Origin: Chryseobacterium culicis
GTDB lineage: Bacteria; Bacteroidota; Bacteroidia; Flavobacteriales; Weeksellaceae
NCBI RefSeq assembly: GCF_002979755.1
Contig: NZ_PCPP01000006.1
Coordinates: 1 to 50,935 of the forward strand
Direction of reading: 5' to 3'
Length of the DNA stretch: 50,935 bases
The position numbers and the translations under genes were made by a program. The notes under the pieces are model-generated. The model saw nothing but the letters and a program-made list of their open reading frames with translations, made no database searches and was not told the origin of the DNA. Positions 49,866-50,935 of the stretch are shown one piece after another (positions within the stretch are counted from its first letter, which is position 1; each line of letters starts with the position of its first letter).

Positions 49866-50599
49866 ACATTTTCATTCTTCAGAAAGGAAGCATAATAATC
49901 CGGAATCCCGCTTTCCTTTATCTGGCGGACAGTTTCATCAATCGGATAGGATAATTGGACAATTTCTGGGGTAATTTTTTCTTCGTCTAAAGTCAATACT
50001 AAATAAGAAGCCAATCTGTTTTCTTCTTTAGAACGGCCTACGGAACCACAATTGACAGCCCAGGTATCATTTTCAAACTGTTTTTTAAAAGATAAATGAG
50101 TATGTCCCATTACCATCAGATCAGCATCTGCCCTTTCCAGCATTGCGTTAAAAACCTCATCATTTTCTGATTCGTATAAGTAAGTATCATTGCTTTCAAG
50201 ACTGGAATGAACCAATTGAATATTCCAGTGCTTATTCCCTGTTTTATAGTTTAATTTTAAATGAAAAGGAAGTTCAGCAAGAAATTTTTTATTCGGTTCT
50301 GAAATGTGTTTTTTAGAGTGATCTATCGCAACAAATCTGGCATTGGTTTCTTCTTCTGAATGCTTGGATAAAGGAACTACAGGAATATCAAAAGCAATCC
50401 TTTCATCATGATTTCCCATCAGACAGGGAATGTTCAGGCTTCTGATTTTTTCTATCACTTCATTTCCCCAGGGTGCAAAATCCACCAGGTCCCCCAAACA
50501 GAATTTCTGCCGGATTCCCCTCTTCTCAATATCATTCAGTACAACTTCCAGTGCAGGAAGGTTTCCATGCACATCACTAAAAACGGCTATCTGTATCAT
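49853..50599 (-). CDS. Calcineurin-like metallophosphoesterase (MJ0936/YfcE type)
   Basis: This 248-residue protein has the metallophosphoesterase motifs in order: SDVHGN (DxH), LGDLVDFAP (GDxxD), LMGNHDER (GNHD), LVHSSLE and MGHTHLSF (GHxH), then VNCGSVGR. This is the two-metal phosphodiesterase fold of the MJ0936/YfcE group, with a C-terminal helical extension (about 205-248). It cleaves phosphodiesters, with unknown natural substrate. It reads in the same direction as the LysR gene, 40 bp upstream of it. Confidence 0.88.
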   Translation of the reverse strand: MIQIAVFSDVHGNLPALEVVLNDIEKRGIRQKFCLGDLVDFAPWGNEVIEKIRSLNIPCLMGNHDERIAFDIPVVPLSKHSEEETNARFVAIDHSKKHISEPNKKFLAELPFHLKLNYKTGNKHWNIQLVHSSLESNDTYLYESENDEVFNAMLERADADLMVMGHTHLSFKKQFENDTWAVNCGSVGRSKEENRLASYLVLTLDEEKITPEIVQLSYPIDETVRQIKESGIPDYYASFLKNENVLIL

Positions 50600-50675
50600 T
50601 GTCCTTCAATTTGTTAGACAAATTTACACGACAGACAGGAATTTCAGTTCAAATATGATATGACATTTTACCATC

Positions 50676-50935
50676 AGTGCCGTCAATAGTCAATTTTTGC
50701 TGCGCAAAGTCAATGATGAATCGGTATACTCATAAAAATTCAAAAGCGAAGCGAATTGACTATTCACCATTCACCATTAGTGCCGTCAATGGTCAATTTT
50801 TGCAGCGCAAAGTCAATGATGAATCGGTATACTTATAAAAATTCACAAGCGAAGCGAATTGACTATTCACCATTCACCATTAGTGCCGTCAATGGTCAAT
50901 TTTTACTTCGTAAAGTCAATAGTGAATCGGTATAC
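50676..50935. repeat. 103-bp tandem repeat running off the window end
   Basis: Copies begin at 50676, 50779 and 50882 (AGTGCCGTCAAT), a period of exactly 103 bp; the third copy is cut after 54 bp by the window end. Each unit has TAGTCAATT at one end and AATTGACTA near the other, so it can fold back, plus an AAGCGAAGCG motif. No ORF fits. It is the only notable content of 50600-50935. Confidence 0.9.

Noticed and set aside
50676..50935. CRISPR array
   Set aside because: The units are contiguous 103-bp copies without variable spacers and no cas gene is present.

Overview
The window looks like chromosomal DNA of a flavobacterium, most likely Chryseobacterium or a close relative (family Weeksellaceae). 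The reasons are AT-rich sequence, A/T-rich translation starts with little Shine-Dalgarno signal, promoters of the TTG / TAnnTTTG type, an S46 dipeptidyl-peptidase of the DPP11 type, an HU - tiny basic protein - RNase E/G block, a Bacteroidetes-type (T6SS-iii) secretion locus and a curli-like csg operon. The genus is an inference; no rRNA or tRNA gene is present to confirm it.

Layout. 1-371: no gene; a possible flavobacterial structured RNA. 0.4-9.1 kb: ordinary chromosome, with an M16 metallopeptidase, a polysaccharide deacetylase/GNAT pair, DPP11, an NlpE-like lipoprotein and an MgtC-like membrane protein. 9.3-11.1 kb: a small accessory island with an exported unknown protein, an Imm22-type immunity protein and a PP2C phosphatase. 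11.2-14.1 kb: polA. 14.3-29.8 kb: a partial T6SS-iii locus, all on the minus strand. It holds three tssD (Hcp) genes, a lytic transglycosylase, tssH (ClpV), a membrane protein, a lipoprotein, a metzincin-like effector, tssI (VgrG), tssR, tssP and two TssO-type membrane proteins. Sheath and baseplate genes (tssB, C, E, F, G, K) are absent. 30.0-33.9 kb: an atypical LuxR-type regulator, HU, a 29-residue basic protein, RNase E/G and an OsmC-like protein. 34.0-40.4 kb: a second LuxR-type regulator with a degenerate receiver, then a minus-strand csg operon (csgA, csgB-like, csgE, csgF, csgG and a beta-propeller lipoprotein). 40.9-50.6 kb: housekeeping and metabolic genes (CoA pyrophosphatase, acyltransferase, Mpl, nitronate monooxygenase-like, AlkD-like, aldo/keto reductase, two GNATs, LysR, phosphoesterase). 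50.7-50.9 kb: a 103-bp tandem repeat that runs off the window.

How the genes work together. TssD is the inner tube, TssI the spike and TssH the sheath-recycling ATPase. TssO, TssP and TssR are envelope parts specific to Bacteroidetes. The gene right after tssI encodes a likely zinc-protease effector, and the lipoprotein after it is its probable immunity protein. Each tssD gene has its own terminator and promoter, and each promoter has two or three palindromes of the form GTCGTA-N4-TACGAC. These are spaced exactly 21 bp apart and lie exactly 49 bp upstream of the -7 box. This is the most striking regulatory signal in the window and it is not explained by any gene here. The csg operon encodes a curlin of about eleven repeats plus its secretion machinery; CsgG carries an extra C-terminal barrel-like domain and CsgE an extra N-terminal domain resembling CsgH.
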